Source of the DNA: Stenopsyche tienmushanensis
Taxonomy: Eukaryota; Arthropoda; Insecta; Trichoptera; Stenopsychidae
Length of the DNA stretch: 64,000 nt
Direction: 5' to 3'
Assembly: GCA_008973525.1 (NCBI GenBank)
Contig: WACJ01000364.1
Span: forward strand, 62,001-126,000
The notes beneath the pieces were generated by a model. It ran no database searches. It saw nothing but the letters and a program-made list of their open reading frames with translations, and had not been told where the DNA came from. The position numbers and the translations under genes were made by a program. Shown piece by piece: positions 1 through 9,915 of this stretch; within the stretch, counting starts at the first letter, position 1; each line of letters begins with the position of its first letter.

Positions 1-205
1 AAGATGTGAGAAGCATCATCGTTGATCGTTCAAGTACTTGACGTGCGGCTGCCATTTGGGCTCTTCTTCGTTCATCTTTCAAATCGTTTTGTCTTTCACC
101 GGTAACGTGTGCTAGTTCAACCATCTCGGCTCCAAATACAGAAAAAGCCTTCACGAACTCCGTGAAATTTGTCACCGATTCCAAACGTCCGAGGCTACGA
201 GCCAC
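1..205 (-). CDS. CTNNAL1-like: alpha-catulin, internal coding exon (partial, runs off left edge)
   Basis: Minus-strand exon in frame from base 205; 68 codons are visible. It begins VARSLGRLESVTNFTEF, continues with a FVKAFSVFGAEMVE stretch, then GERQNDLKDERRRAQMAAAR and a TMMLLTS end. This matches the alpha-catenin/vinculin superfamily, and the RQNDLKDE...AQMAAAR...TMMLLT signature fits alpha-catulin better than alpha-catenin, where the same place reads more like RQQELKD...MAAARG. Alpha-catulin is a cytoplasmic scaffold related to vinculin, linked in other animals to Rho signalling and to the dystrophin complex. The acceptor is CAACAG at 211-206 and the codon phase (0) agrees with the upstream exon at 852. 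No frameshift or stop is seen. The remaining C-terminal part lies outside the window. Confidence 0.9.
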   Translation of the reverse strand, partial: MARSLGRLESVTNFTEFVKAFSVFGAEMVELAHVTGERQNDLKDERRRAQMAAARQVLERSTMMLLTS

Positions 206-851
206 CTGTTGATCCACAAAAGAAACCATGATGTAATATGTATAATAAAAACAATTAAGCATGATATTAGTGGCGCGAATTGTGTATTATTAATAAATAA
301 GAAATCATATCTCTGCTCAACGAGTCTTTCCTAGTACAACAAGATTAGTGTGCGGCTAGAGCTAAATTGTATTATGCATGTTATTGTGGAGTTTAGCTAC
401 AAATGGATAATGCAAACGAGCAACGGGCCAGCGTTATTACGTATAGCCCGAAGCATAGCTTAGTAGACAATAATGTAGAGCTATTGTGGCATAACATTAT
501 TTCAATTGCGATGTTTGGAATATCTATATTCAAATGATATCATTTAATGACAATATAAATTCATAAAAATTTGCATTGAAATTGCACGACAACGACAGAT
601 TATTTTATTGTGCGACTTGTATTTGAATTTAGTTAGACGATTATCAAAGCCATGAAAATAAAATGTGTCGTAAAAAGTATAAGAGCCATCAAAACTGATA
701 GAAAATGCTTTCTGAAGAACAGTTAAGTGCTTCAAAATGGCATATATATATTTTTTTTATGACGGCAATATAAAACATTATTGAAGTAATGTATTATGTA
801 TGGAACTACTGTGGATGTAATGTGGATTGGGTAGTTTTTAATTTTATTTAC
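206..851 (-). other. intron of alpha-catulin
   Basis: Minus-strand intron of about 645 bp joining the two catulin exons in phase 0. The donor reads AAAGATAAA|GTAAAT (donor at 851-846) and the acceptor CAACAG|GTGGCT (AG at 207-206). The interior is AT-rich with no recognisable repeat or coding signal. Confidence 0.85.
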
Positions 852-1030
852 TTTATCTTTGGCAAGTAAGAGTTGTTTGACGACGACGATGTCGGCAAGT
901 AGTAATACTCTTGTGACGGAGGCGAGGAGGCCCCTGGCAGCGCGCACCATAGCTCCTCTTTCGCTTGGATCAGGTTCTGCTCCGACGACCACAGCACTTG
1001 CTGCTGCACATAGTCTTTCAATACTACCAC
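852..1030 (-). CDS. CTNNAL1-like: alpha-catulin, internal coding exon
   Basis: Complete minus-strand exon of 179 bp. The acceptor is TTTTTTGCAG (1040-1031), so the exon opens with GT that completes a split codon (phase 1). It encodes GGSIERLCAAASAVVVGAEP, an acidic PDPSERG turn, then ARGLLASVTRVLLLADIVVV and KQLLLAKDK. The AARxLLxxVTxxLLLAD core is the hallmark of the alpha-catenin/catulin N-terminal helical region, and VVVKQ following LLLAD resembles catulin (RVVIKQ) rather than alpha-catenin (MADV). It joins exon 1-205 at LAKDK|VARS, as expected for the family. The N-terminal exons should lie at higher coordinates or beyond the window; I did not find them. This makes long upstream introns likely. 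Confidence 0.9.
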
Positions 1031-1290
1031 CTGCAAAAAAATAAATACACAATTAATATATTTATTTTAAAAAGTACAGATTATATTTGAGATTTTGTTT
1101 AAATATAATAAATAAATTATTGCATTTATTGGCATTTTTTACAGTTGATTAGGACAATTATAATTTAGTAACACTGGAGATTTTAAGGAAGTCCATCAAA
1201 GTAAGTGTTCTTTTCAAGTAATACACATAAATTACTATACTATATTTTTCAAAAAGCACTTATTTCTGCTCATAATTCACTATGTCATTG
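1031..1290. other. AT-rich non-coding, probable catulin intron
   Basis: Upstream of the acceptor at 1031. No coding signal or recognised repeat. Confidence 0.5.
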
Positions 1291-1753
1291 TTACGAACAA
1301 GGTATAAGAATAGAATGAGTGTTTTGAAGTCAAAGCTCGATTGATCGCGTTGTCTTGAGAGCAGGCGTTTGCTTTGATAATTAAGATACTCGCATCATTC
1401 TTATCGTTGATCAATTTTGTTATTCCCCTTTGATTGTTGTGGAGTGGCGTCATTAGCTGAGTTACACCACTCCTTTGCAAAATCTACTCCTTCAAAAGTA
1501 AACTGGCAGGTTTGCCCGGTAATCCTGTCCTTATTATTTTCGTAACACATTATAGGCAAAAATAGTTTAACAACAAAAAGCAGATGCTATGACAGTTGAA
1601 CATTAAGAAATATTCCGAAAAAATGAACGAATATTGTGTGCTATCAACAGTGTTAAGATTCATTATATATTCATTATTATGCGTTGCGGCGGAACTGACA
1701 GAAAAGTGGATTTACATTAGAGCATAGCATGTCTGCTCTCCGCTCCGAAAGGG
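1291..1753 (+). repeat. family B piggyBac-like non-autonomous element, long form
   Basis: Contains the family B blocks GTGTGCTATCAACAGTGTTA (about 1636) and CTGACAGAAAAGTGGATTT, and ends GAAAGGG directly before TTAA at 1754-1757. The 1320-1560 part matches, in opposite orientation, the internal block also found at 12890-13215, 38860-39120 and 59130-59410. The left boundary is uncertain. Confidence 0.6.
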
Positions 1754-1762
1754 TTAATGTAA

Positions 1763-2710
1763 CCCGTTGGTTAGTAATGGCGCATATATGCGTTCAGATT
1801 CGAGTGATCTAGTGAATCGAAGACAGAGACGGGTGTCTTGCGTCTCATCAAACACTCGTACATCGATGGCAAGGTGGTGCTGTAAAATATCCCTACACGT
1901 TTAAATATTCTCAAATATTGCGAAAAGCGATCCATAGCGCTTCATTTTCAAAGCCGTGTTCCTATTTCCAATACAATATTAATATTTAAATAATTATTTC
2001 AAACATTATATTTAAGATCATTTTTTTCTTTTGCAATGTTTCAATTAAATTTCCGACTAAGTTGAACAGATGGCAACAAAATAAATATTAAAATTATAAT
2101 GGAATTTGTCCGTATCCGGTTGTTATGGGATCCTCTTAGATAGTTGGTGGTCTTCTTAGAATCATAAGAAATAATAGAAAGGCACATAAATCTATTATAT
2201 ACTTAAAACTCAGCGTCACAGAAAAAGTGATTCTATTTAAAACGCTCAACAATGCATTATTTTATTATTAAAACTGAAGACATACATTACATTAGATACA
2301 TTAGACATACAAATTAACGAAAATTGTGTGCTAGTGTAGCATGAGCGATTAAACATCCCGAGAGTCATCGGTTGGCTTTGGCTGCGGGAAGACGTCCTTC
2401 TCGTAGTCAGATCTCTTTCTCTCGTGTTGAATAAAAAGTTACTTAGAGAAGAGAGTCCTTTCGTTCAACGCATAATCCGTTAGCGCAGCCACCCCGATGA
2501 GCGTGTGGGATCGGGGAGCCGACTGGGGACTCTGTCCCGAGAGCGCCCCTACACTATCAATAGTGTTAAGGTTCATGTATTGATATACAAGCTTGATTCA
2601 CGCTGCGCGGTCCTGAGAGAAAAGTAGATTTGTGTGGACGATAGATGATGAACATACGAATATAGCATTTATGTTTAACTCGATTTAAAATTAACTCACT
2701 AACCAAAGGG
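1763..2710 (+). mobile_element. family B piggyBac-like non-autonomous element carrying a nested SLR
   Basis: Left end CCCGTTGGTTAGTAATGG and right end CTCACTAACCAAAGGG are imperfect inverted repeats (about 16 bp). Flanks are TAA-like rather than a perfect TTAA. The left half contains the GACAGAGACGGGTGTCTTGC block also seen at 17680. The right half carries the block with TATCAATAGTGTTAAGGTTC. The element is interrupted at 2335-2553 by an SLR insertion. No transposase coding seen, so it is non-autonomous. Confidence 0.65.
2335..2553 (+). mobile_element. SLR (LTR/TRIM-like stem-loop repeat), internally deleted copy nested in family B
   Basis: Starts TGTAGCATGAGCGATT and ends CGCCCCTACA. It keeps the GCGGGAAGACGTCCTTCTCG hairpin region, the AATAAA and the 3' part but lacks the first stems. 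It is bounded by CTAG (2331-2334) and CTAT (2554-2557), a one-mismatch 4-bp target duplication. It splits the family B motif GTGCTATCAAtAGTG, so the insertion post-dates that element. Confidence 0.75.
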
Positions 2711-2838
2711 TAAGAAAATCATGTTTATTAATTTTCAGAAAATGTACTTATATATTATATTGAGAATCAACATTCGGCTATTTTAAGTGAATCCTTTTTT
2801 TAGGTTTCACATGAGTCTTATTGGAATGTTCAAGGTCT

Positions 2839-2975
2839 TGTAGCGTGGGCGATTTACCATCCCTGTATGCAATACCGACCGATCGCTTCTTGCGTGTGCA
2901 CCATTGCCGATTGGATAGCGAGTCGAGGAGTAATCGATTAGCCTTGGCTACGGGAGGACGTCCTTCCCGCAGCCT
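2839..2975 (+). repeat. SLR fragment
   Basis: Starts TGTAGCGTGGGCGATTTACC, keeps the GCGTGTGCACC region and the GGGAGGACGTCCTTCCCGCA hairpin, then stops. The middle and 3' parts are deleted. Confidence 0.75.
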
Positions 2976-4342
2976 GTTTATCGCTATCTCGTATCAGCGG
3001 TTATGTTCTTTCAAGCTATAATATACGAGAGGAATTGATTGATGTTTATTTGTCAAGGCTCAATTGAAAATATTATTCGAATACAACCTAACTAAAATAA
3101 TATGCACGTTTCTAAAGAAAGTAAAGCATTCTAAATGGATTGCAATATCTTATCGTTTGAAATAGTATTAGAAAATGTTCTTCAAGCATGATAAAAGGTC
3201 GTTACGTATCTAATTAAGTACAATAGAAAGGAATGCGATTTGTACATTTTCAGTAGCTAATATTATATACGACAAAGTGAGTCGTTTCTGTGAAGCCATA
3301 CGTCAAAATAGGTTAGAGGAGACTCAAGCACAGCCATGTGCACTTGATTTATATCAGTCGCTGGGGTCGATTTGACCCGCTGTTCTGAGAACTATAATAA
3401 ATGTGTGTGTGCCTAAGTGAATTATAGGTCGCATTCAACGTCCGAGTCCGCAAGAAATTGGAATTGATGATGAAACGCTTTCATGATAAATCGGGAGGTG
3501 GTCGTCGAAGACGTTTAAAAGCAACTTGCCGATGGTCTTCCGCATGAACGAAATGAATAGGCGGACGATATAAAATATTATTACTTACACGTGTCAGCGA
3601 AAGGTCCCTTTCAGACGACATGGCTGAATTAAGCCTTCGGTATCCCCACAGTTTATCTTGGAAGCTTTCGGTTCGCATCCTCTTTATCTAATTTGCTTAA
3701 CCGAATTCGAGGCAAGAAGAGGGCTTCAGCTTTGTAAACGAATCTCGCTGTATTTACAGGAGTCATCAGCGTAGGATTGGAGTTAGCAGCCCACAAGACG
3801 GTGGGTTAGCATTGTTTAGAGCTGACGGCTATTGAAGCTAATGCGATTATGGCACGAAGAGGATAAACATTTGGCGAGTTCCTCCACGATCCTAACAGGT
3901 GTCCAATTACGCGGAAAGAGAGTACGGGTTTAAAAGAGCACAGCGCAATTAGCAAATATAAGTGGATTAGCCAGAAATTGAGGGGGAGTCCCGAAAAGAA
4001 AACATCGCCTCCAATTAACGTCCATCGGGCTGTTTGCATGCGACATAATTGTCCACAATCATGACTGTATTACATTGGTAACGCCAAGGTTGAATGCGCG
4101 AACACTAAAAATATTCAAAAATTTTACATTTAAAATTTCGTTACAACACAGACATAATCAGATCACTGCAGGAATACGATCTTTTATATCTATTCAAGGA
4201 CAAGGTTTATAATCGGGGGTAGATTGGTATGGGGTTGTTTATCGGTAGCTGAAGTTCCTAATTTGGTTTTCATCGATGTAATAATGGAATTACACTAAAA
4301 AACCGTATTTAGTCAGAACCCGTTTTTACTAGTCGAAACTAG
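2976..4342. other. non-coding, mostly single-copy, with a piggyBac-like palindrome
   Basis: No supported gene. At 3361-3381 a palindrome GGGGTCGATTTGACCC lies in a context (GTCGCTGGGGTC) typical of piggyBac-like terminal repeats. The less AT-rich part 3420-4080 shows open frames on the minus strand but no family match and no consistent coding character. Confidence 0.45.
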
Positions 4343-5315
4343 CTATACTGGGTGGTATGTGATACATTCATTCCAACACTTCTCCAACATTTCTACAACA
4401 TTTTTGTAGAACGATTTATCTTTGATCTTCAAATAGATTTCAGTTTCGGCAATCGCTTCTTTATTGGAACCAAATGTTTTTGCCTGGAGCATTATTTTTA
4501 TGCCTGCAAATAGGTAGTAGTCGCTGGGAGGCAGATCTGGAGAATACGGTGGATGGAGAAGCAATTTAAAGTGCTGTAACGATGAGGTGTGGGCGCTCTC
4601 GAGGGCTCCCCGCCTTCACGCGTTCATTGGGATGGCCACGCTAGCACACGGGTCCGTTCTTCTATCGGACTGTGATGTTGCTGGATGAATGGATGGGAAT
4701 AGACGGGCGTCGAATAGAAATACTCTCTTAACTAAATAACTGTTTATTCCACACGAGAGAGATCTAGCTGCGGGAGGGACGACTTCCCGCAGTCAAGGCT
4801 AATTGACAACTCTTTCAATTCCTGCCTCCTGCGCGTCACTCCCCATCCAACAACGGTGCACGCGCAAGACGCGATTGATCGGTATGCAGGTGGAATGTCT
4901 TCGCAAGGCCACAAGAGATGGCGCTGTTAAAATAACACATTGCACCTGAAGAGAGAGACAGAAGATGTCGCTATTAAGATGTGATGGATCAATGTTTCAT
5001 CCATTCTCACATGCTGCATGAAAAATCTTTTTTATTACGCCGAAACAGCTCCAAACAGCGCTCTGAATTAGCGTTGGTTGTTGTCTTTGATCAGGTGTAA
5101 GCAAACGCGGTACCCACTCCGAACAAAGCTTTCTCATGGACAAACGTTGATACAAAATGATAACTTTAAGGTGTCACCTATCTCACGTAGCTTCAATTTA
5201 CGATCGGACAAAACAAGTGCCGAATTTGGACGAGCAGAGCGAGCATCATAGGAGAGCAGAGCATCATCGGTGTTTATAAGGCCGTATATGTCATCCTACG
5301 AAGTTATTGAGTGAT
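4343..5315 (-). pseudogene. mariner (mellifera-type) transposase remnant, interrupted by an SLR
   Basis: Minus-strand relic of a Tc1/mariner DNA transposon. 5230-4985 encodes, with frameshifts and stops, RKLKLREIGDTLKLS, a LCSEWVPRLLTPDQ-like stretch, SERCLELFRRNKKDF and the first catalytic region RMDETLIHH (MDETW in active copies). 4567-4343 encodes the C-terminus: HPPYSPDLPPSDYYLF, then SNKEAIAETEIYLKIKDKSF and the CWNECI end. The stretch between these two parts, with the second catalytic Asp, is absent, and an SLR sits there instead. The right end has the terminal repeat TCACTCAATAACTTCGTAGG (minus strand, about 5313-5294), shared with the mariner at 35440-36276. The left terminal repeat was not recognised. 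Dead element. Confidence 0.85.
4575..4978 (-). mobile_element. SLR nested in mariner
   Basis: Reads on the plus strand as TGTAACGATGAGGTGTGGGC to GAAGATGTCGCTATTAAG, the reverse complement of the SLR family. All hairpin regions are recognisable, but the TGTAGCG end is truncated. The CAGGTG stem has an unmatched change (CAGGTGGAATGT against ACATTGCACCTG). Confidence 0.8.
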
Positions 5316-6690
5316 GCGTTATCTTACAAGGACTTGTTATTATCTATATGCCGGCATTGGTAACGAATAAGGTTATTTTGTATTTATGGAGTAATTTATT
5401 TTGAATTGCTTGAAGCTGATTTTAGACAACGACATTTGTGGTATACTTACTTAAAACGAATTTGTGTTTGTTCGGTACAAAATTCGTTCTGTGTATACAT
5501 TTTAAAACGTGGGTGGAATGGGGGTGTATAGATCAAAAGCTGTATCAGGTTTATTATGATTTGTTTTTGATTTATCATGGCAGCTGAGCTTAAGAGAACA
5601 TTGTGCCGATGGTGGTTTATGGCACCTGCGGAGAGGCTCGATGGACGTGTAAAGTGATGTAGGAACGCTCATGCAGAATTGATGTGCTCCTTTCTAGTTT
5701 GAGTATCGATATGAAATTTTACGAAATGAGGTTTTTCTTGGGTCGTAAACGTTACGACGGAACATAATCCTGGCTTAGCGCAATGGCGGCGTGTGCGCGT
5801 AAACCGACATAAGAGGCGCCCTCCCCTAATATCCTGCCGTCTACCGAAATTTTCAATTTTCCGAAGGGGCTAATCTGGGATCGATGCTTCATCCCTTATT
5901 CACCCGAACCCATCAGCGATCAGCTAAATTATTGCCGTCGAACAATTAATCGTAAGCCGAGACGATTTCATTAGGCCGGGCTCACAACTTCGCCCGTTAC
6001 CTAAATATATTATTCAATTACGACTCGTTACAGCGTCGCCAGTAATCATAACTCTGGGGGTCGAAACGACCCCAGTCATTAACGGTTCCGGCTAATAGTG
6101 TCGTGCCGTAGACTGCACGAAGTCACGACACTTACATCTTATTAATTCATCCCCCTATTTTGTCGGGGGACAAATAATCGTATTTTTATCAGACTCCCTA
6201 TTTGGGGACTCCCCATAATTTTGTTCCATTGTTGATTGCATCAATTATGCATCTTATAGCTTGCATAGATACATCGAGCGTCCCTATTTATTAAACTCAA
6301 TAATCTTCATACACTGGCGGCGATTAATTTACAACAAAACATACATATTTGATTATATTTAAACTTTTTTTAAATGTTATACAATAAAGTATACATAAAA
6401 AAAATAAAGATGCTGTCAAAGATAGAGAAGCGCATCCCTTCAAAGGGAGATGCTCGTGATGCGTACGTAGTGCTCTGTACTGTAAGTGTCTCCCCGGTGG
6501 GCTTTCTGCAGTCGAACAACGTGACAATCGACAACTGCCGCAGCGACGAAGATAATACGGGTTTTGAAAAGTCGGTTTCCAGTTTCGTAAAAATATGGTG
6601 TTATACATATTCAATGCATATATTTAATTTCTGAAGGCGTAGGATCTACACCATTTTAGCCGTTTTAGAACGATTCTTTAGATTGGCATT
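5316..6690. other. non-coding, mostly single-copy; palindromic end near 6060
   Basis: No supported gene. 5740-6180 is less AT-rich. 6056-6088 holds GGGGTCG/CGACCCC arms directly followed by TTAA on the minus strand (TTAATGACTGGGGTCG), resembling a piggyBac-type terminal repeat. 6410-6600 is a small GC-richer block with open minus-strand frames (for example FDCRKPTGETLTVQSTTYAS) that I could not assign. Confidence 0.4.
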
Positions 6691-8430
6691 CTTAATTATG
6701 TCTATTAAATTAATTCGGAGAATTTTTGGCACAGCTTTTACAATTGATTACTCTTCAACGTGGCTTAAGTTTGAAGGGCGACCAAAATTGATCTTTGATG
6801 TTATTATACAGATCTTTCACTATATTTTTGCAAGTTTTTTTAAATTTTATTTTAAGATAATTTTAATCGTACAAATAAAATGTCTTCTCAAGGATCACTG
6901 TGCTCAAAGATAAAAATGGCGTTGTTGGTACAGATTTATTGAGGCCAGAGTAACATAATCTAAATGTATCGTGCAAGAAAGTAAAATCGACATACGTATA
7001 GATTTGTCATTACTTATCCGGTACCGAGTGGGGTCGAAAATGTAACCCATTTTACAATTATACGACTTTAATACATTTTTAATGCATTTCATGCTTTAGA
7101 GTGTTTCGAAAATGTGTCAGCAAGTATGGCGTCGATCAAATATGTAGCAATTTCATTAGGTGCTTGCAAATATGTAGCAATTTTATCAAACCTATGAATA
7201 CCGTTCGCACAGATCTGTGCGTCTCATCACTTCAACTTCGTATACAAAAAAAACCTCATTAGGTTTTAATTTCACTCAAACATATATTTTTTAAAAATAT
7301 GTATACTGATGTCATCAGTCATAGGATCGCGTGATCGATAGCAAGCGAAAGATCGTCGCCGGAGAGTCTCGCAGTAGGAATCTCTCTCTGTTCAAATTGT
7401 AAATCTATTTCTGATCATGAATATTTGTTTTGATAATATTATTTAAAAAAAATTATTCATTTTAATCAACGATGAAAATGAAGTAAAGCGATTTATTTTT
7501 ATTAACTGCACAAAGGTTTACTACTAGTTGATATTAATATTTTGTGTAGGATGTCTTTTATGGGGCAAAGTTATGACAACAATGAAGGGAGGCTTATTTT
7601 AGCGCACGAAAGATATAAATATATATCATTTAGTTAGAACAAAAATCATGTTGACTAAGTATATTCTTGTAGGCATAAAGTGAGCCACTTTGTTAATATC
7701 GAATTACAAAAAAATGTCTTTTCTTATCTCTATTATTCGAGTGTCTCTCTGCCAAGTTTTGAGTCGAGGATGGAGCTCGAATTTCATTACGCTAACTGTG
7801 TGTCTCCAAAGTAGTAAATAGGCGAGAAAGAAGGGAGATTTTCACGGTGCAGAATACGAAATGACACGAAAGAAGTTTTCTACCGACGGAAAGTTTTATT
7901 CCGCGGAGAAAGTTTGCTGCCGAAATTTGGTACATTAGTTGGATAATGGCGTGCATTCGCAGAATCACAAAGAAGTTGGCCGCCTAGCTATTGTAAGTCG
8001 GCTCCAAATCTGCCGTTTGTTCAAACTGCTCCTCTTTATAAATTTTCGTCGTCATCGGCTCTACTTGTTGGTAATTCGATAGCATGGAATTCTGCCAAAT
8101 CCCATTCTTCCAGAACTTTATATCTCCATCATGTGTGAAATTGGCCGTTTGGAAATAAAGAAGCGGCATTATACTAATCGCTAATATTATCTGTTGTGCT
8201 TTTTCTGCAATCTTTTTTTTTATTTTAAGCGATGGCATTCTTATCGGGCTCATTCCATTATGAAAGGTGTGGCTATCGATTTAGAAGATCACATCAAATC
8301 AGCTTAATACAATGAATGCATTAGTAAATGTGTTTTAACCCAAGGAGATGTTCGTACCGATCGATTGTGGGTAGGGAATAGGGAAAATTCATATCCATAT
8401 TATCTAAATGAGAGATAACGGTCTTTTTAA
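6691..8430. other. AT-rich non-coding, nothing recognised
   Basis: No coding exon or recognised repeat. Two near copies of CAAATATGTAGCAATTT occur at about 7136-7190. Confidence 0.4.
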
Positions 8431-8439
8431 GACAGAGAC

Positions 8440-9440
8440 CATATCTCGTGCTGCTGTGTGGTCTGACCCAGAAGTCCCTGGACTAGCCACACAGATTAAC
8501 TTCCGTCGGTCTTGTAATCTCTAGACGCGCAGTGCTTCCAGGCGCCCGCCCCACCACTACATGCACCCGAAAATGCGGAGAGAAAGGAGGGAACGAGGTA
8601 AAAAGGAAAAATTCCGCGAGAGCCACCACGAGTTCAACCTCGACTTGAAGGAGGTTGCAGCAGATGACGGAATGCAAGGGCTACCCTGGATCAAAAAAGG
8701 AAGATGGACTCATCGACTTATACCGAACATAAGTCAATGGAGGGCCTGGAAACACAGAAAGACTATCTTTCATCTTACACAAGTTTTGATAGAACAAACC
8801 TGCTTTGAAGTCCATCTAAAACGGATAGACAAAAAGGCAATCACATCGTGCCACCACTGCGAGGCGGAGATTGATGACGTGATGCACACTCTTAATGATT
8901 GCGAGGTTTGGAAGCTTCTACAATAAAACAGTCGGGATAACCGAACTTAAAGAGGCGCCTCATCAACATTAGATGGGGCCTAATAGCACGACCACCTAAA
9001 GCAATGTAATAAACAATATCAGGGTGACAGAGATGGACCAAAGAAGGGCTTTGGTCAGTAAGCATCTGACACTACCCTGGCGCCTGCTATTTACCTCCCA
9101 CATGGGGAAAAAAAGTGGGTGCCCTTTCCCATGTAACTCGTATTGGTTTCAGGTCATTCGTAGTACTTAGACACAGAGACGAGTCGCCGTTCGAGCAGCA
9201 AGAACTGTTCTCCCCTGTGTGGCATAGGCTGTTGAAAATAGTGGTGTCGCCTTCTGCACAAATTTCTCCTCCTGTAATCGGCAGTTCCACGTTTGACTTA
9301 ACGGGTGCGCAATACAGGGTAAGCCGCTCACCCAACTCGTGTTAGCTGGGTTACCCCAGTAGCATTCGCAGAAGTTCAACTTTTACCCACAGGTGTAGAA
9401 TTGCTCATCGCCACTATCTGGGTGCGCCTTTGCGAGTTCG
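8440..9440 (+). mobile_element. family C LINE-derived element, copy with R1-type coding segment
   Basis: 8470-8680 and 9105-9360 are homologous, in order, to the two halves of the family C copies at 11963-12735 and 23815-24585 (shared GGACTAGCCACACAGA, GAAGGAGGTTGCAGCAGATG, then ACTCGTATTGGTTTCAGGTC and GTTAGCTGGGTTACCC). Between the halves, where the other copies join directly, this copy holds about 400 bp that encode an R1-clade LINE C-terminus. Either this copy is closer to the parental LINE or it received an insertion. Confidence 0.65.
8561..8926 (+). pseudogene. R1-clade non-LTR retrotransposon ORF2 C-terminus (fragment)
   Basis: Open frame of 121 codons. Residues 48-60 (GRWTHRLIPNISQ) and 70-87 (FHLTQVLIEQTCFEVHLK) match the conserved GRLTHRLIP...LTQxLTGHGCFxxYL region that follows the reverse transcriptase in R1-like LINEs. 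It is followed by a zinc knuckle CHHCEAEIDDVMHTLNDC (C97, C100, H109, C114; C-x2-C-x8-H-x4-C) and a Trp. The catalytic domain is missing. Residues 1-42 come from the family C 5' region, so the annotated ATG is probably not a native start. The GHGCF motif is degraded to EQTCF. Fragment of a dead element. Confidence 0.7.
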
Positions 9441-9627
9441 TGAGTTATTTGCGAAATACAACGTGGCAATTTAGCTCTGGCCGAAAAGCACTCAAAAGAG
9501 GCCATTTTGATAGCATCGATATCTGAAGGAGGTTCCCGTCGAGGCTTTCGATAGGGCGTACCGGGCATGGAGAGTCGGTGGAAAAATGCCTAGATGCTCA
9601 TGGAGACTACTCTGATGAATATATCCC

Positions 9628-9915
9628 TGGGTGACTTCACGCTCCCACACACTCTTCGGAATGGCCGCTTTAACGCACGGGTCCGTTTTTTTTTTCGGAT
9701 CATAGATAACTTTTTATTCAGCACAAGGAATAGTGATATATGGCTGCAAGAAGGACGTCCTCCCGCAACCAAGGCCAACTGACGACTCTTCTTGACTCCC
9801 GCCTCTTGCGTATCAACGGTGCACGCTCAAAAAGCGATTGGTCGGTAATTCCAGACTGCAATGTATCCACAACGTTACAGAAGATGACGCTTGTTAAAAT
9901 AACACATCCCACAAA
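9628..9915 (-). repeat. SLR, degraded copy
   Basis: Reverse-oriented SLR: GCACGGGTCCGT block, TTTTTATTCAGCACA, hairpin AGGACGTCCTCCCGCA, then GTTAAAATAACACA. Both ends are eroded. Confidence 0.7.

Noticed and set aside
4343..4564. 73-codon frame as an intact gene
   Set aside because: Clearly the C-terminus of a dead mariner transposase.
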